Shown in pieces: positions 28,316 through 37,439 of a DNA stretch of 64,000 bases. Position 1 is the stretch's first letter, and each line of letters opens with the position of its first letter. Made by a program: the position numbers and the translations under genes. The DNA is from Cellvibrionaceae bacterium. Its GTDB lineage: Bacteria; Pseudomonadota; Gammaproteobacteria; Pseudomonadales; Cellvibrionaceae. Location of the stretch: positions 620,001 to 684,000 of the forward strand of contig JANPZW010000008.1 in NCBI GenBank assembly GCA_024707385.1, in the 5' to 3' direction. The notes under the pieces are model-generated. The model worked only from the letters and a program-made list of their open reading frames with translations, was not told the origin of the DNA and made no database searches.

Positions 28316-28824
28316 GAGCCATGGTAATCCCCCATAGCCTCACAGGGACGCTCATATTCTTGCTGTTCCGACGGGGAGATCCCGCGACCAAATAGCCAAT
28401 GATCCAGTCGCGAGGATTGGCCCTTAAATTGTTCGGTCACGGCGTGCACCATCGGCTTGACCAGTTCCACAACACCGTTATTTGTAGTCGAGCAGAGAGT
28501 GCATCGCCGCCGAGCTCGCAACACCTCCAGCTCCTCGATGGGGAATTTCATTACACCTTGCACCTGCGTGGGGAAAAGCAGGGCGTGTACAAAAGCACCG
28601 GGTTTTCCGCTAGCACTACCGATGATCAATACAACACTGTCAGCCGCTGGCAGGCGCTGAGCGGAGTCAATCCGAAATTCCACGCGGGAAGCTGATCACC
28701 TGCGCTCCGGCGAGTCCGTGCAGATCATCGCCATCAACCGTGCCACGGGTTATGTGGGTTCAGTGATCATTACCCTGGATGGCCGCGATGACGAGTCGAA
28801 GAAAATTCTGGGCGACGACCGTTA
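28316..28824. other. Region of gene debris without a supported gene
   Basis: Overlapping frames on both strands look partly protein-like but none has a start and a recognisable domain. A plus-strand stretch at about 28685-28825 reads LRSGESVQIIAINRATGYVG before a stop at 28824, probably the tail of a larger lost gene. The missing radical-SAM core of the next gene is not here. Confidence 0.4.
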
Positions 28825-29250
28825 ATGATCGATCAGAAGCGCCACTGTATCGAGCTATTAGACCGTATTCGGAATGAGCTCCACAGCAATGATTTTGTAT
28901 TTATTCAGATTCACAAACTTGATGAGGAGCTGGACTTAACTAGGAATTTTAGTAAGTGCAGAATTACCGATTTAATGGCTGCTGTGGGTTCTGATGGTCA
29001 TATGTACCCGTGTAATTATCATCCTCGCCCGGGCGGCCACTCATACGGAAGTGTGGTCGATAATAGCTTTCAGGATATATGGGAGGGGGAGCTGCGAAAG
29101 TCTTTAAAATGCAAGCTACCAAAAATTTGCCCGGCTGTATGCGATCCATTTAAAACTCGCGCGAACGGCTTGCTCCAAAAGTCCGCAGATCTTACAAAAA
29201 TAATTGGGTTCGACCACTTCGGCAGAGCCGTATCAAATATTGAGATTTAG
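28825..29250 (+). CDS. SPASM domain of a truncated radical SAM protein
   Basis: 141 residues that begin abruptly and contain a SPASM-type auxiliary-cluster domain: SKCRITDLMAAVGSDGHMYPCN, GGHSYGSVVDNSFQDIWEG, then KCKLPKICPAVCD. The cysteines are spaced as in SPASM [4Fe-4S] ligands, and AVGSDGHMYPC plus YGSxxxxSFxDIW are hallmarks of the family. The CxxxCxxC radical-SAM core that should precede it is absent, so the gene is 5'-truncated or the upstream part was lost by rearrangement. A NUDIX gene starts one base after its stop, so the two belonged to one operon. Confidence 0.68.
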   Translation: MIDQKRHCIELLDRIRNELHSNDFVFIQIHKLDEELDLTRNFSKCRITDLMAAVGSDGHMYPCNYHPRPGGHSYGSVVDNSFQDIWEGELRKSLKCKLPKICPAVCDPFKTRANGLLQKSADLTKIIGFDHFGRAVSNIEI

Positions 29251-29251
29251 T

Positions 29252-29698
29252 ATGAGAGGAAAGTATCAAGTTTTAGTTTTACCTTATCGAGTTCGTGGAG
29301 GTGAATTTGAGTATGCTCTTTTTAAGAGGTCCGACGAGAAGTACTGGCAACCGATCGCTGGCGGAAGCGAAGATGACGAAACACCGATAGAGGCGGCACA
29401 GAGGGAGTCGTTAGAGGAGGCTGGCATACAGCTTCATTTTAATTATCTCTATCTGGATTCTCGATGCACCATACCAGTTGTAAACGTATGCGGCTTTCTG
29501 TGGGGAAATGATTGTCTTTTGGTTGAAGAGCATTGCTTTGGCGTCAGGTGTCAGGATATTGAAATGACTTTATCAGATGAGCATCAAGGTTTTGAATGGT
29601 TTAGTTATGATACGGCGATGACTTGCCTGAAATGGGATAGCAATAGGAATGCGCTTTGGGAGTTGAATTATAGGCTTAAGAATAATATAGATTTGTAA
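29252..29698 (+). CDS. NUDIX hydrolase
   Basis: 148 residues. The full Nudix box GX5EX7REUXEEXGU is present at about residues 37-59 (GGSEDDETPIEAAQRESLEE then AGI), so Mg-dependent hydrolysis of a nucleoside-diphosphate-X bond is likely. The start ATG 29252 follows the previous stop (TAG) by one base, indicating coupling with the SPASM gene; a GAG serves as a weak ribosome-binding site. Substrate unknown. Together with the SPASM protein and the HprK-like kinase it may form a small-molecule or peptide modification cassette. Confidence 0.88.
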   Translation: MRGKYQVLVLPYRVRGGEFEYALFKRSDEKYWQPIAGGSEDDETPIEAAQRESLEEAGIQLHFNYLYLDSRCTIPVVNVCGFLWGNDCLLVEEHCFGVRCQDIEMTLSDEHQGFEWFSYDTAMTCLKWDSNRNALWELNYRLKNNIDL

Positions 29699-29780
29699 AT
29701 GATGTTCTACACCATTTCGATTCCGGAAACTGCTGTTCAATTAGATTCATGCCAATCAGTATGCGGAATGTTTAGACGGT

Positions 29781-30842
29781 ATGGCGCATTCAACCTGTAA
29801 CTGGAGTGTTTCAATAGAAACTCAGAATGGGCCGTCCGACTACAACACCACTTATTCCGTGTGGGGTGGAGGCGGAAGCGCCACGTTGGAGCGAACGACA
29901 AGTATTGAGGAAGATACTTATATCGTAGAACAGTTCGACGAAATACAAGGGCATTTAAAGGTTCGATACACTGTAGACATCTCAAGAAACAGCGTAAAAA
30001 TGTGCGTTCATGAAACCGACGAAACAGCGTTGATGGCCGTTGTTAGGATTCTCCGATGTGTATTTATTTATGAACTATTGACAAATGGATGGATCCCTTT
30101 TCATGCGGCCGCAGTGAAACTTAAGAATCGTGTTATTTGTATTTCAGGCGACAAATTTTCGGGCAAGACTACCGCGATGATGGCTGCTCTAAAAAATTGG
30201 CGCGCATCTTTTATTTCAAACGATAAAATATTTATAAAAAATACCGGGGATGTCGTTTATGTCTGTGCGCTTCCGATTAGCGTTGGCGTACGTAGATACA
30301 CATCCGAGCTTTTTTCGCTGAAAACAAAACAATTTTCTACAGGGTCAGGTGGTGCTAGAATGTCTTTTTCTCCGCGGGAAATTGCCGCGTTCTTTAATGT
30401 TGATGTCGACCGCGGCGGTTGGTTGTCCTCAATCATAATCCCCCACTATATTCCTAATTGCGATGAATGCGGCTTCAAGGAGGTGACCGATAATGCCGAG
30501 TATGAAGATTTCTTTTTAAGACAGTATCTTTCGGATATATTCAAACACCATAGTTTTTGGCAACAGCTAGCACTTCGGAACGGCTTATTTGTCCGTGAAA
30601 ATGTCCTTTGCATTCTGCCAAGCATTACCCTTTGGCTGCCATGCGTGAGCTTTTCGCAATTTCAGAATATCAGGCGGCGAGAGCGAGCCGGGACGATTTT
30701 GCCAGCAAAAATGCGCGCGCCCTGGAAGTGTTGGATCGACTGGGCGAAATCCCCACGGAAATTATGGACGGATCGAAACGGCCATCCTTGGGACCAAAGC
30801 GCGCTAAGTACTGACGTTTCACCATGGTCAGCACCAAGATGA
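29781..30842 (+). CDS. HPr-kinase-like P-loop protein, foreign C-terminal tail
   Basis: An ORF of 353 codons. Residues 100-230 resemble HprK-type kinases found in RiPP and other modification clusters: WIPFHAAAVKLKNRVICISG with Walker A GDKFSGKTT, followed by FISNDKIFI. The HprK-like part seems to end near codon 280 (about 30620). From there the frame is Arg-rich and does not look like family sequence. A different frame of the same DNA (30608-30814) is protein-like, which suggests a rearrangement junction near 30615. The kinase probably lacks its normal C-terminus. Confidence 0.65.
   Translation: MAHSTCNWSVSIETQNGPSDYNTTYSVWGGGGSATLERTTSIEEDTYIVEQFDEIQGHLKVRYTVDISRNSVKMCVHETDETALMAVVRILRCVFIYELLTNGWIPFHAAAVKLKNRVICISGDKFSGKTTAMMAALKNWRASFISNDKIFIKNTGDVVYVCALPISVGVRRYTSELFSLKTKQFSTGSGGARMSFSPREIAAFFNVDVDRGGWLSSIIIPHYIPNCDECGFKEVTDNAEYEDFFLRQYLSDIFKHHSFWQQLALRNGLFVRENVLCILPSITLWLPCVSFSQFQNIRRRERAGTILPAKMRAPWKCWIDWAKSPRKLWTDRNGHPWDQSALSTDVSPWSAPR
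30608..30814 (+). pseudogene. C-terminal fragment of an unidentified protein
   Basis: A frame of 68 codons (MHSAKHYPLAAMRELFAISE..., ending DGSKRPSLGPKRAKY) lies +1 to the kinase-like ORF. It reads as a natural helical C-terminus and probably belongs to a gene whose 5' part was replaced by the kinase-like sequence. Family not recognised. Confidence 0.4.
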
Positions 30843-30918
30843 AAGATTTCTCTTTGGTTAGACAAATGGGTGTGTGCAAAGCGGGGTAGATTCCGCCTGA
30901 CCCAGCCCCGCGTTTGGG

Positions 30919-30945
30919 AGTGTGCGACAATCTGGGGTAGGTTCA
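30919..30945 (-). repeat. Solitary end of a related IS3-family element
   Basis: These 27 bases equal the reverse complement of the left inverted repeat of the IS at 25946 except for one base. Similarity continues inward for several bases (CGTTTGGGAGTGTGCG compared with CGTTTAGGAGTGTGCG). No transposase remains beside it. It is probably a relic of an IS deletion that also shaped the kinase-like junction upstream. Confidence 0.75.
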
Positions 30946-30999
30946 ATCGACCCTATCCCCATTTCTGACGTTCGCTTGGGCTAGGCAGGCCTTTTTATG

Positions 31000-33348
31000 T
31001 CAGGGAGACACGAATTCGAATTTCATATTTGCACTGTTTGAACATACCTGTAATTTCAATAGAGCTCCATTCTGGCTGCTTTCAGGCACAACGCATTTTC
31101 CGCTGGGTACGTGCATGAGAGTGCCATCCAACATGATTTTGAAGTCCAGCCTGTTTTCGTCACACCCGGAGTGATAAACGACTTTTTTGCCACTGATGGG
31201 ATAAGTGGCTCCGCCCTCTGGATGCAGACATTTACTACTTGAAACTTGTTGCAAACCGAATTCGGCCGCGTAACGGAAATTCAGTCTCGGATCACTATTG
31301 CAATCATTGTAAATAAGCGCCGGTGTACCATCAGCTGGAGTGCTGCTGCCGCCGGAGGGATGAATGCAATATCCCGTTTGCACATGTCTGATTCGGCCTT
31401 GTTCAAGAGAAGCCCATTCCGCTATCGGCATGTCCTCCAACAAATACAACAAATTCGTCAATCCTTGGTCTGTATAACTTCCATTAGTTCCTGCGACGAT
31501 TCTATCGGAGCCGCCGGACATCAACCAAGCAATACCTAGAGTATTTGACTGACTGCTTTTTGTGTACTCCAAGGTTCTGACGAAACTAATCGTACCCGAC
31601 ATGCCGCCATTTCCCCAATTGAGGCCATAAGGAAATTCGGGGAATGTCAGGGCTAAAGTTTCGGCGGACGCGGAGAGGGCAAGAGCATCCTCAAGGCCGA
31701 CCCAGAAAGGAAATGGGCTGGTTTCGGTTCTATACCAAGGTTCTCGCAATAAGCCGTTCGCATAGAACTGTCTGCCTTCTACGCGCTCATGTGCGATGAA
31801 TACATCGTTAACAGGTGCTGACATTAAATCATTTCGCAGGAAGTTTTCCATCCCTCCGCCGAAATAATCGACCAGGTACCTGGCAACTGCCGCTCCATCA
31901 CTGTTATAACAACCACCTGGACAACTGGAGCCCGGCGTCTGCAGCGTAGGATTGGTAAAATACCACCGCATCAATTGGAATGCAGAGGTCTGCGATTCGG
32001 TAATTCCGAGGTGATTGTAGTATGCGGTCATTGCACTGGCATTCTGCTGATCCGGTCGCGGTGTAAAAAAATCCTTGTAAGTGAGCAGATGCTCAATGGT
32101 AATGTCTCCAATATCACCCGGGACCACCTCATTTTCATCCAGCACGCCTATTTCAACCATAATATCCTTAACGGAGTCACCACATGTCATCGGATCATTG
32201 GTAAGAGGATTAGTGACTGTCTTGCCGCTTACAACGATGGTCGAGATACCAAGCCCCGGACAACTACCGTCGTCGATCACCATATCCCTGAGCGCCACCC
32301 AAGTGGGTGTCTTGTCGGTGCTGGCCAATCTGAAAACAGCATCCTGCCGCACCGGACGAGTTTGAGCTTTATCCATATATCCGAACCCGGCGGAATAAAT
32401 GACTTGCATCTTGCCATCGATCAATTGCGTAATTGCCAGTGTACTGGCAGGGATGGTTTCTCTATTAAGCACACTTCTGATGTGATCGGTCACCCAACCA
32501 AGATTTTTATTCTTTGTGAATCCCGTTACAGGACCACTTGCAAGTCCGCCATTCCTGGCAATTGCCAGATTAAAGTACCCTGGATCACCGGTATTGGTAA
32601 GTCTGACTGCAATGAGATTATTGCCCGTCTGAAGTGCATTTTTAGCCGCCAGTGTCATGCCGATATATTGATAGCTGCCCACCCATTCCACTTTCGAGGC
32701 CGCTGCGACGCCGTTGATGTAAATTTCAATTTGATCATCCCAGCGGCCCCAGAACATTACCTTGTTCACATCTGTGGAACTCAAATTGAGCGTAGCCCTC
32801 AGCCAGAGGTTGCCGCCGCTGAACTGGGTATTATTTTGTTCACCTGGGTTCGGAGTGCCGGAATAAAAGCCGGCATAGCCGGTACTCCATCCACTTGTTG
32901 AATAGCCCGTGTTCATCCAGGTCCCAGTAGGCTGTGATGTGGTATAAGTCCACAGCAGGCCGCTGGCTCCGAGCGGTGAAATAAAAGAGGTCGGAGCGGG
33001 GAATTCTCCAGAAGTTTCGGCTCTGGTCGGCAGGGGTTGAGCCGTCGCATGAACTCGCCAATTGTCGCAATTGCTTACCGAAATGGTGTACCCGGAGCTC
33101 GTCGAGTTCATAGTGCAGGCATTGGTGTTGACATTTTTTGTCCAATCGACCATGACTATATGAAACGGGCATTCCACTTTATATTGTTTATAGAGATACC
33201 CACCACCGCCAGAACTATACGTCTGTATCGCTGAGCATTCGCTCGGATAATTTCCTTGAATGGGGTCGTTCCATTCGAAAATCTTGGCCGCATGAACTTC
33301 GGAAACAGCAAGCGCGATACCGAAAATCCCATATTTTAGCAACCTCAT
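31000..33348 (-). CDS. Secreted beta-lactamase-fold serine hydrolase with jelly-roll and ricin-type lectin domains
   Basis: A 782-residue exported protein. Signal peptide (residues 1-21, ends VHA-A), a Cys-rich N-terminal region (to ~100), a galactose-binding-like jelly roll (~125-265; WGRWDDQIEIYINGV), then a serine beta-lactamase/DD-peptidase-type domain (~280-670) with the SxxK nucleophile motif STDK at 343-346. The C-terminal ~110 residues form a ricin-B/RICIN-type lectin repeat (RIRHVQTGYCIHPSGG, SKCLHPEGG, SGKCVVPES). The plan suggests an extracellular esterase or peptidase held on a glycan. It stands alone, on the opposite strand to its neighbours, with no clear operon. Substrate unknown; the second and third catalytic motifs are not obvious by eye. 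Confidence 0.78.
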   Translation of the reverse strand: MRLLKYGIFGIALAVSEVHAAKIFEWNDPIQGNYPSECSAIQTYSSGGGGYLYKQYKVECPFHIVMVDWTKNVNTNACTMNSTSSGYTISVSNCDNWRVHATAQPLPTRAETSGEFPAPTSFISPLGASGLLWTYTTSQPTGTWMNTGYSTSGWSTGYAGFYSGTPNPGEQNNTQFSGGNLWLRATLNLSSTDVNKVMFWGRWDDQIEIYINGVAAASKVEWVGSYQYIGMTLAAKNALQTGNNLIAVRLTNTGDPGYFNLAIARNGGLASGPVTGFTKNKNLGWVTDHIRSVLNRETIPASTLAITQLIDGKMQVIYSAGFGYMDKAQTRPVRQDAVFRLASTDKTPTWVALRDMVIDDGSCPGLGISTIVVSGKTVTNPLTNDPMTCGDSVKDIMVEIGVLDENEVVPGDIGDITIEHLLTYKDFFTPRPDQQNASAMTAYYNHLGITESQTSAFQLMRWYFTNPTLQTPGSSCPGGCYNSDGAAVARYLVDYFGGGMENFLRNDLMSAPVNDVFIAHERVEGRQFYANGLLREPWYRTETSPFPFWVGLEDALALSASAETLALTFPEFPYGLNWGNGGMSGTISFVRTLEYTKSSQSNTLGIAWLMSGGSDRIVAGTNGSYTDQGLTNLLYLLEDMPIAEWASLEQGRIRHVQTGYCIHPSGGSSTPADGTPALIYNDCNSDPRLNFRYAAEFGLQQVSSSKCLHPEGGATYPISGKKVVYHSGCDENRLDFKIMLDGTLMHVPSGKCVVPESSQNGALLKLQVCSNSANMKFEFVSP

Positions 33349-34375
33349 AAACTCTTCCTCATATTAATTTTAATTAAATCCAATACGGCGTCTTAACCGC
33401 TGGACCAGCATAAACCCAACGCTGAAAACGAAGCGCCAACATGTTCACACATTCACCACGTGCACGGAGGCAAGGAAAATCAATACAGCAAAAATCCTTT
33501 AATATGTTAGTCGAATAATATGATGCATTTGTGTCAGGTTTTGCGGATGTTGATGGTTTAGATGCCATCGTGCATATGGTTAAGGTCGAACAGCAGGAAT
33601 CGCACATCCCACATCGAGATGGCCATTTTCAAGTGCGCAGTGTGCCCGTCCAGTTCTGCTGTACGATATATTTTATAATTTTTTCACACTCTCAATTTGA
33701 AAGTAAGGTAGCTTGGCTTTTGGAGCGAACTCCTCTTGTGGCGCCGAAATATCTTTAAAGAATTGGCTTGTCCATCGCCACTGCATACAATTTCATTTTT
33801 TTGTAGATTTTGCCTAGACTAGGTGAGGATCTTTGATCGCCACCGCGCATATGCAATTTCGTGCTCACGAAAGCTCATAACCGCCCTCAATCGCATTTTT
33901 CCTAAATAATTTGCCCCTTTGCTCTCGCGCTGAGGACGGATGTGCGGATGCTGGATATCATTTCTCTGCGCTTGATTTCACCAATCCTTGATGCCTATCT
34001 TGGTAAAAATATCTAGACTTTGCCAATGCATATCTGAGCATTCTGTTCTTTGGGGTTCCAGGGTATCTCCTATGGGATTAGTATCACCTATTCATGAGAT
34101 CCAAGGGATCTGGCATCGATTTTTTGTCGCCTGTGCAGTTCATGATTGCCTGCGCCGCAATTGCTGATCGCGAACTGCAATACACTGTCTCGCCCGTTCA
34201 GTGCCGTTGAGCACGCAAGATCGTTGTTGTAAGACGCTGCACACGATTCGATGCGCGTGGCAACAGTAGGCCAGGTGAATGCTCCTGTCTTCCGGGAATC
34301 GGCAAAAAATTAATAGAACAGAGGCTGCGCAGATTTTTACCCGCATTCTTCGGACAATTTATATAAGGTGCGCAT
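33349..34375. other. About 1 kb with no recognisable gene
   Basis: Short frames (for example 33374-33607 minus, 33531-33758 plus, 34140-34346 minus) lack ribosome-binding sites and domain-like sequence. The stretch is AT-rich next to its neighbours and probably holds the promoter of the hydrolase and the nuclease plus old debris. Confidence 0.4.
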
Positions 34376-35010
34376 GTGATTCATTCAATTGATAGAGGCA
34401 GTTCTGTCAGAATATTGCTTTTGGGGATGTTGATATTTTTTACCTCAATCCACCTTCGCCGATGACATTCGCGGCCGAGTCATCTCGGTCGCCGACGGCG
34501 ATACCGTGACGGTGCTGTCACCGGCGAAACAGCAGGTGAAAATCAGACTGGACAGCATTGATGCCCCGGAAAAAGGCCAGCCCTATGGACAGAATGCGCA
34601 AAAGGCACTTGCGGACAAAGTGGCGGGTAGGGAAGTGCTGATCAAGTCAAATGACAAAGACCGGTATTGGCGCACGGTTGGTGTGGTAATGCTGGCGAGG
34701 TGAAATATCAATCTGGAGATGGTTGCTGAAGGGCATGCATGGGTATATCGCCAGTGCCTGCGCGACAAGGAGCTGCTTAGCCTGGAGGTTCACGCGAAGG
34801 ATGAAAAGCTCGGCTTGTGGTGGCTGCCGCCCAGCGAGCGGCAGCCACCGTGGGAGTGGTGTGAGGGAAAACGTAAAAAACGTCACCTCATCAACCCCAG
34901 CCCCTAAACAGACTTCCCTGGTCTGCGGCTCTCAACGCTCTTGCAAGGAAATGAGCATGTCAACTACCGCCCAGATCATGGCGAGCGGCGTGAACGCAGG
35001 GTGGCATTAA
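34376..35010 (+). CDS. Secreted thermonuclease (SNase) with excalibur-type tail, several frame breaks
   Basis: A GTG at 34376, after AAGG, opens a signal peptide (RILLLGMLIFLPQSTFA if one T is removed from the T6 run 34436-34441). The SNase core follows: RVISVADGDTVTVL, IRLDSIDAPEKGQPYGQNA, then NLEMVAEGHAWVYRQ and DEKLGLWW. Active-site residues of the family (Arg and Asp in IRLDSIDAPE) are visible. Two compensating one-base errors lie near 34690-34706, and another in the A6 run 34875-34880, after which the tail reads TSSTPAPKQTSLVCGSQRSC, the start of an excalibur-like domain. The tail then deteriorates to a stop at 35010. It degrades nucleic acid outside the cytoplasm. The number of breaks could mean decay, but most are in homopolymers. 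Confidence 0.72.
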
Positions 35011-35094
35011 TTTGGTCATACGAGCCAAGAGAAAGCAAATGATTGGGTGGAAAGAATGAGAAATCCCCGGCTTTGCTGCAGAAGCCTATTTACA

Positions 35095-35209
35095 CTCGGG
35101 GGCATGCCATGTATTGACCATGTCGATGGCGTAGGCTAGTGCGGCTTCTTCACTGCGTTATCCATTCTATTTTTGAAATAGAGTGCCGACGATCCTTTGT
35201 CATAAGCAC
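35095..35209 (-). CDS. Small protein, about 38 residues, strong ribosome-binding site
   Basis: A GTG at 35209 (or ATG 35203) follows a perfect AGGAGG by seven bases. The frame reads MTKDRRHSISKIEWIT and stops, but one inserted base near 35156 lets it continue RSEEAALAYAIDMVNTWHAP to a stop at 35095. The composition is protein-like (amphipathic helix AALAYAIDMVNTW). It diverges from the XRE regulator at 35230 with almost no space between, so the two may share a control region. Function unknown. Confidence 0.45.
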
Positions 35210-35229
35210 TTCGAGACCTCCTGTTATTT

Positions 35230-35464
35230 TTGGCTTCTCCTCGCACGCCAGACGCTGTCGGCGAAAGGATCCGAAAACGGCGCAATCACAAGGAATTTCG
35301 CAGGAGGACCTTGCGCACGTGTGTGGTATTGATCGCAACACATGAGTCGCATCAAGCGTGGGATCGTGCGGGTTACTTTGGAAAAGATCTATCTCATTGC
35401 TACCGCATTAGATTGTGAGGAAAGTGAATTGCTTCCTTTCATTCGAACGCCCGATCAGCTCTGA
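35230..35464 (+). CDS. XRE-family helix-turn-helix regulator, two frame breaks
   Basis: With two single-base repairs the frame gives about 77 residues: TPDAVGERIRKRRNHK, GISQEDLAHVCGIDR, SRIKRGIVRVTLEKIYLIA, ALDCEESELLPFIRTPDQL, a compact Cro/CI-type DNA-binding domain. The first break is a missing G near 35293 (AAGGAATT for AAGGGAATT), the second a missing base near 35341. The start is TTG 35230. Such short XRE proteins act as repressors in restriction, phage or toxin loci. Here it diverges from a tiny ORF. Its target is unknown. Confidence 0.68.
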
Positions 35465-35659
35465 GCGTTCGCGCGACTGTGCATATCAGCAATGCTTTGC
35501 CTTATCCATCAAATCCATGGTCAGCTAGGATGAAACACAAACTACATCAGTAACCATTAGGAATAGCTGATTCTTGGTGCTGCAAAGGTAACAATTGCAC
35601 TATAAACAGCTGTCAATTTTTATTGGGCGGGAGGATTGCGATGTGGGCTGACTACTTAT

Positions 35660-35682
35660 TATAATAAAAACAATTATCATTT
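35660..35682. promoter_or_regulatory. Fur-box-like site upstream of fecI
   Basis: The right half AATTATCATT is identical to half of the near-perfect Fur box at 37703, while the left half is degenerate (AATAAAAAC). It lies 50 bp upstream of the FecI start, a typical place for iron control. Confidence 0.5.
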
Positions 35683-35730
35683 GCATGAGTGGCTTCCTGC
35701 CACTAGACCATTATTCGACAGTAGCCCGCC

Positions 35731-36246
35731 ATGCGAGATGCCCAGATACTCAAGTTGTATACCATCCATCAGCGAGAGTTGACTGCGTATGCCAATAGTA
35801 TTGTAGGAGATTTAGGGCGAGCTGAAGACATTATTCAAGACGCTTATCTGCGGTTTGGTGCTGCCATGGCAGAGGAGTGGCGTGACAACCCGGTTGGCTA
35901 TCTTTACCGGATTGTGAGGAATCTGGCTTTGGACTGTCGCCGTCGCATCAAGTTCGAGAGCGGGTTGTTCACGCACAATATGAATGATATTGCTGATACA
36001 CTTCCTGCGGAACTTGCGACGCCGGAGCGTCAGGCACTTGCCCATCAGGAGCTTGGCCAACTGCAGGCAGCTTTGGAAGAACTCCCTGAGCGCACTCGAA
36101 TCGCGCTAGAGATGCATCGTTTGGGGGGATATAAACTTAGAGAGATTGCGGATCACCTGCAGGTCTCTGTTTCCATGGCGCAATATTTAGTCAAGGAAGG
36201 CATCAAGCACTGTCAGATTCGTTTATCCCGTCATCATTCTGTCTGA
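35731..36246 (+). CDS. FecI-like ECF sigma factor
   Basis: 171 residues with both ECF regions: sigma2 (residues 8-70: RELTAYANSIVGDLGRAEDI, QDAYLRF, GYLYRIVRNLALDCRRR) and sigma4 (~105-165: LEELPERTRIALEMHRLGGY, REIADHLQVSVSMAQYLVKE). The layout matches iron-starvation FecI-type sigma factors, which direct transcription of siderophore-receptor operons when a FecR partner signals. A Fur-like site lies upstream and a FecR gene 170 bp downstream. No cognate TonB receptor follows directly, so its target may be elsewhere. Confidence 0.9.
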   Translation: MRDAQILKLYTIHQRELTAYANSIVGDLGRAEDIIQDAYLRFGAAMAEEWRDNPVGYLYRIVRNLALDCRRRIKFESGLFTHNMNDIADTLPAELATPERQALAHQELGQLQAALEELPERTRIALEMHRLGGYKLREIADHLQVSVSMAQYLVKEGIKHCQIRLSRHHSV

Positions 36247-36416
36247 GTTCCAGTTTCTCCCTTCGTCCGCATTTTGAAAGATTAGTCCTTTCTATAATCG
36301 TTGGTAAAATATCCGGCGTATTCGTTAATTGAAGAAGAGCGTGTGACGCTTACAGTCGGGGTATCTAGGGCCCCGCCTAAGCTGGGACCCCTTGATCCAA
36401 ACAAAGCAACGGCAAT

Positions 36417-37439
36417 GTGAAAACTATGTCCAATGATTCTGTATTGACTAAAGCCGAAGAGGAAGCGGTCGAGTGGGCGATTTTGCTGGCTGACAATCCT
36501 GATGATGTCGAGCAGCTGAAACATTTTGAGGTTTGGCTGCGCGCTGATCCGTTACACATTGAAGTGTGGTGTCAGACGCTGCGGGTTTATGACCAGTTGG
36601 GGCAGTTGTCCGCCACGACGCGGGCCGGTTGGCCACAAGCCGCCGGGACTCATGAATCCATTGCTGATAAGCGCACCGCGAGAAAGCGTGTCTTTGATCG
36701 AAATCGATTGATCGTACGTTCGCCTCACTGGAAAAAAAATTTAGTCGGATTGGCCTTGGTGGTGAGTCTCATGATTATGGTGGGTCCCCAGATCATGTTG
36801 AATTTATCGGCTGAGTATTTGACGGGGGCAGGAGAGCGGCAAACTCATATATTGGAAGACGGCACAAGTATCTACCTTGCTCCCAAGAGTGCGGTGGATA
36901 TCGAATTCACTCAGACGGAACGATTAGTTCGATTGCTCGAAGGTTCTGTTTTTTTTGAAGTCGTGCGAGATTCCGGGCGTCCCTTCAGGGTTGATGCGAG
37001 TGGAACGAAAACAACAGTTCTAGGCACGGCCTTCAATGTCGAGAAGTCTGGCACCGGTGTCGTCATTGGTGTCGCTCATGGCAACGTGAAGGTGGAAGAT
37101 CGCAATTTTTCACCAGCAGTGACAACAAATCTGCTTGCGGGTGATCAGCTCATGGTGATGAGGAACGAATATGCGAGTCTGTCACGTGTAGCGCCGGATG
37201 ATATAGCGCGCTGGCGTACAGGTGAACTTATAGTTCGCGATCTTTCAGTTGGCGAAGTCGTAGAAAAATTCCGTGATTATTATGGCGGCATCATTGTAGT
37301 GACGAAGCCGTTTGCCGAAAAACGGGTCACAGGTCTGTACAAGCTTGATGATCCGGTTGACACGCTGACCAATCTTGCACAGGCCCATGAAGCAAAAATA
37401 CGCCGGATTACTCCCTGGTTGATGGTGCTCGGCCAATAG
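36417..37439 (+). CDS. FecR-like anti-sigma/signalling protein
   Basis: About 340 residues. An N-terminal DUF4880 region (VEWAILLADNPDDVEQLKHFEVWLRADPLH) is followed by a basic stretch and one transmembrane helix (NLVGLALVVSLMIMVGPQI), then a periplasmic FecR domain (TGAGERQTHILEDGTSIYLA, LLEGSVFFEV, GTAFNVEKSG). It holds FecI inactive until a TonB receptor signals through the periplasmic domain. Start: GTG 36417 or ATG 36426 (MSNDSVL). Same strand as fecI and very probably its partner. Confidence 0.9.
   Translation: MKTMSNDSVLTKAEEEAVEWAILLADNPDDVEQLKHFEVWLRADPLHIEVWCQTLRVYDQLGQLSATTRAGWPQAAGTHESIADKRTARKRVFDRNRLIVRSPHWKKNLVGLALVVSLMIMVGPQIMLNLSAEYLTGAGERQTHILEDGTSIYLAPKSAVDIEFTQTERLVRLLEGSVFFEVVRDSGRPFRVDASGTKTTVLGTAFNVEKSGTGVVIGVAHGNVKVEDRNFSPAVTTNLLAGDQLMVMRNEYASLSRVAPDDIARWRTGELIVRDLSVGEVVEKFRDYYGGIIVVTKPFAEKRVTGLYKLDDPVDTLTNLAQAHEAKIRRITPWLMVLGQ

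Noticed and set aside
28219..28683. Minus-strand 154-residue frame
   Set aside because: It overlaps the end of a better supported plus-strand gene and has no recognisable domain or start signal.
33374..34346. Short frames between the hydrolase and the nuclease
   Set aside because: No start signals, no domain-like composition and mutual overlap on both strands.
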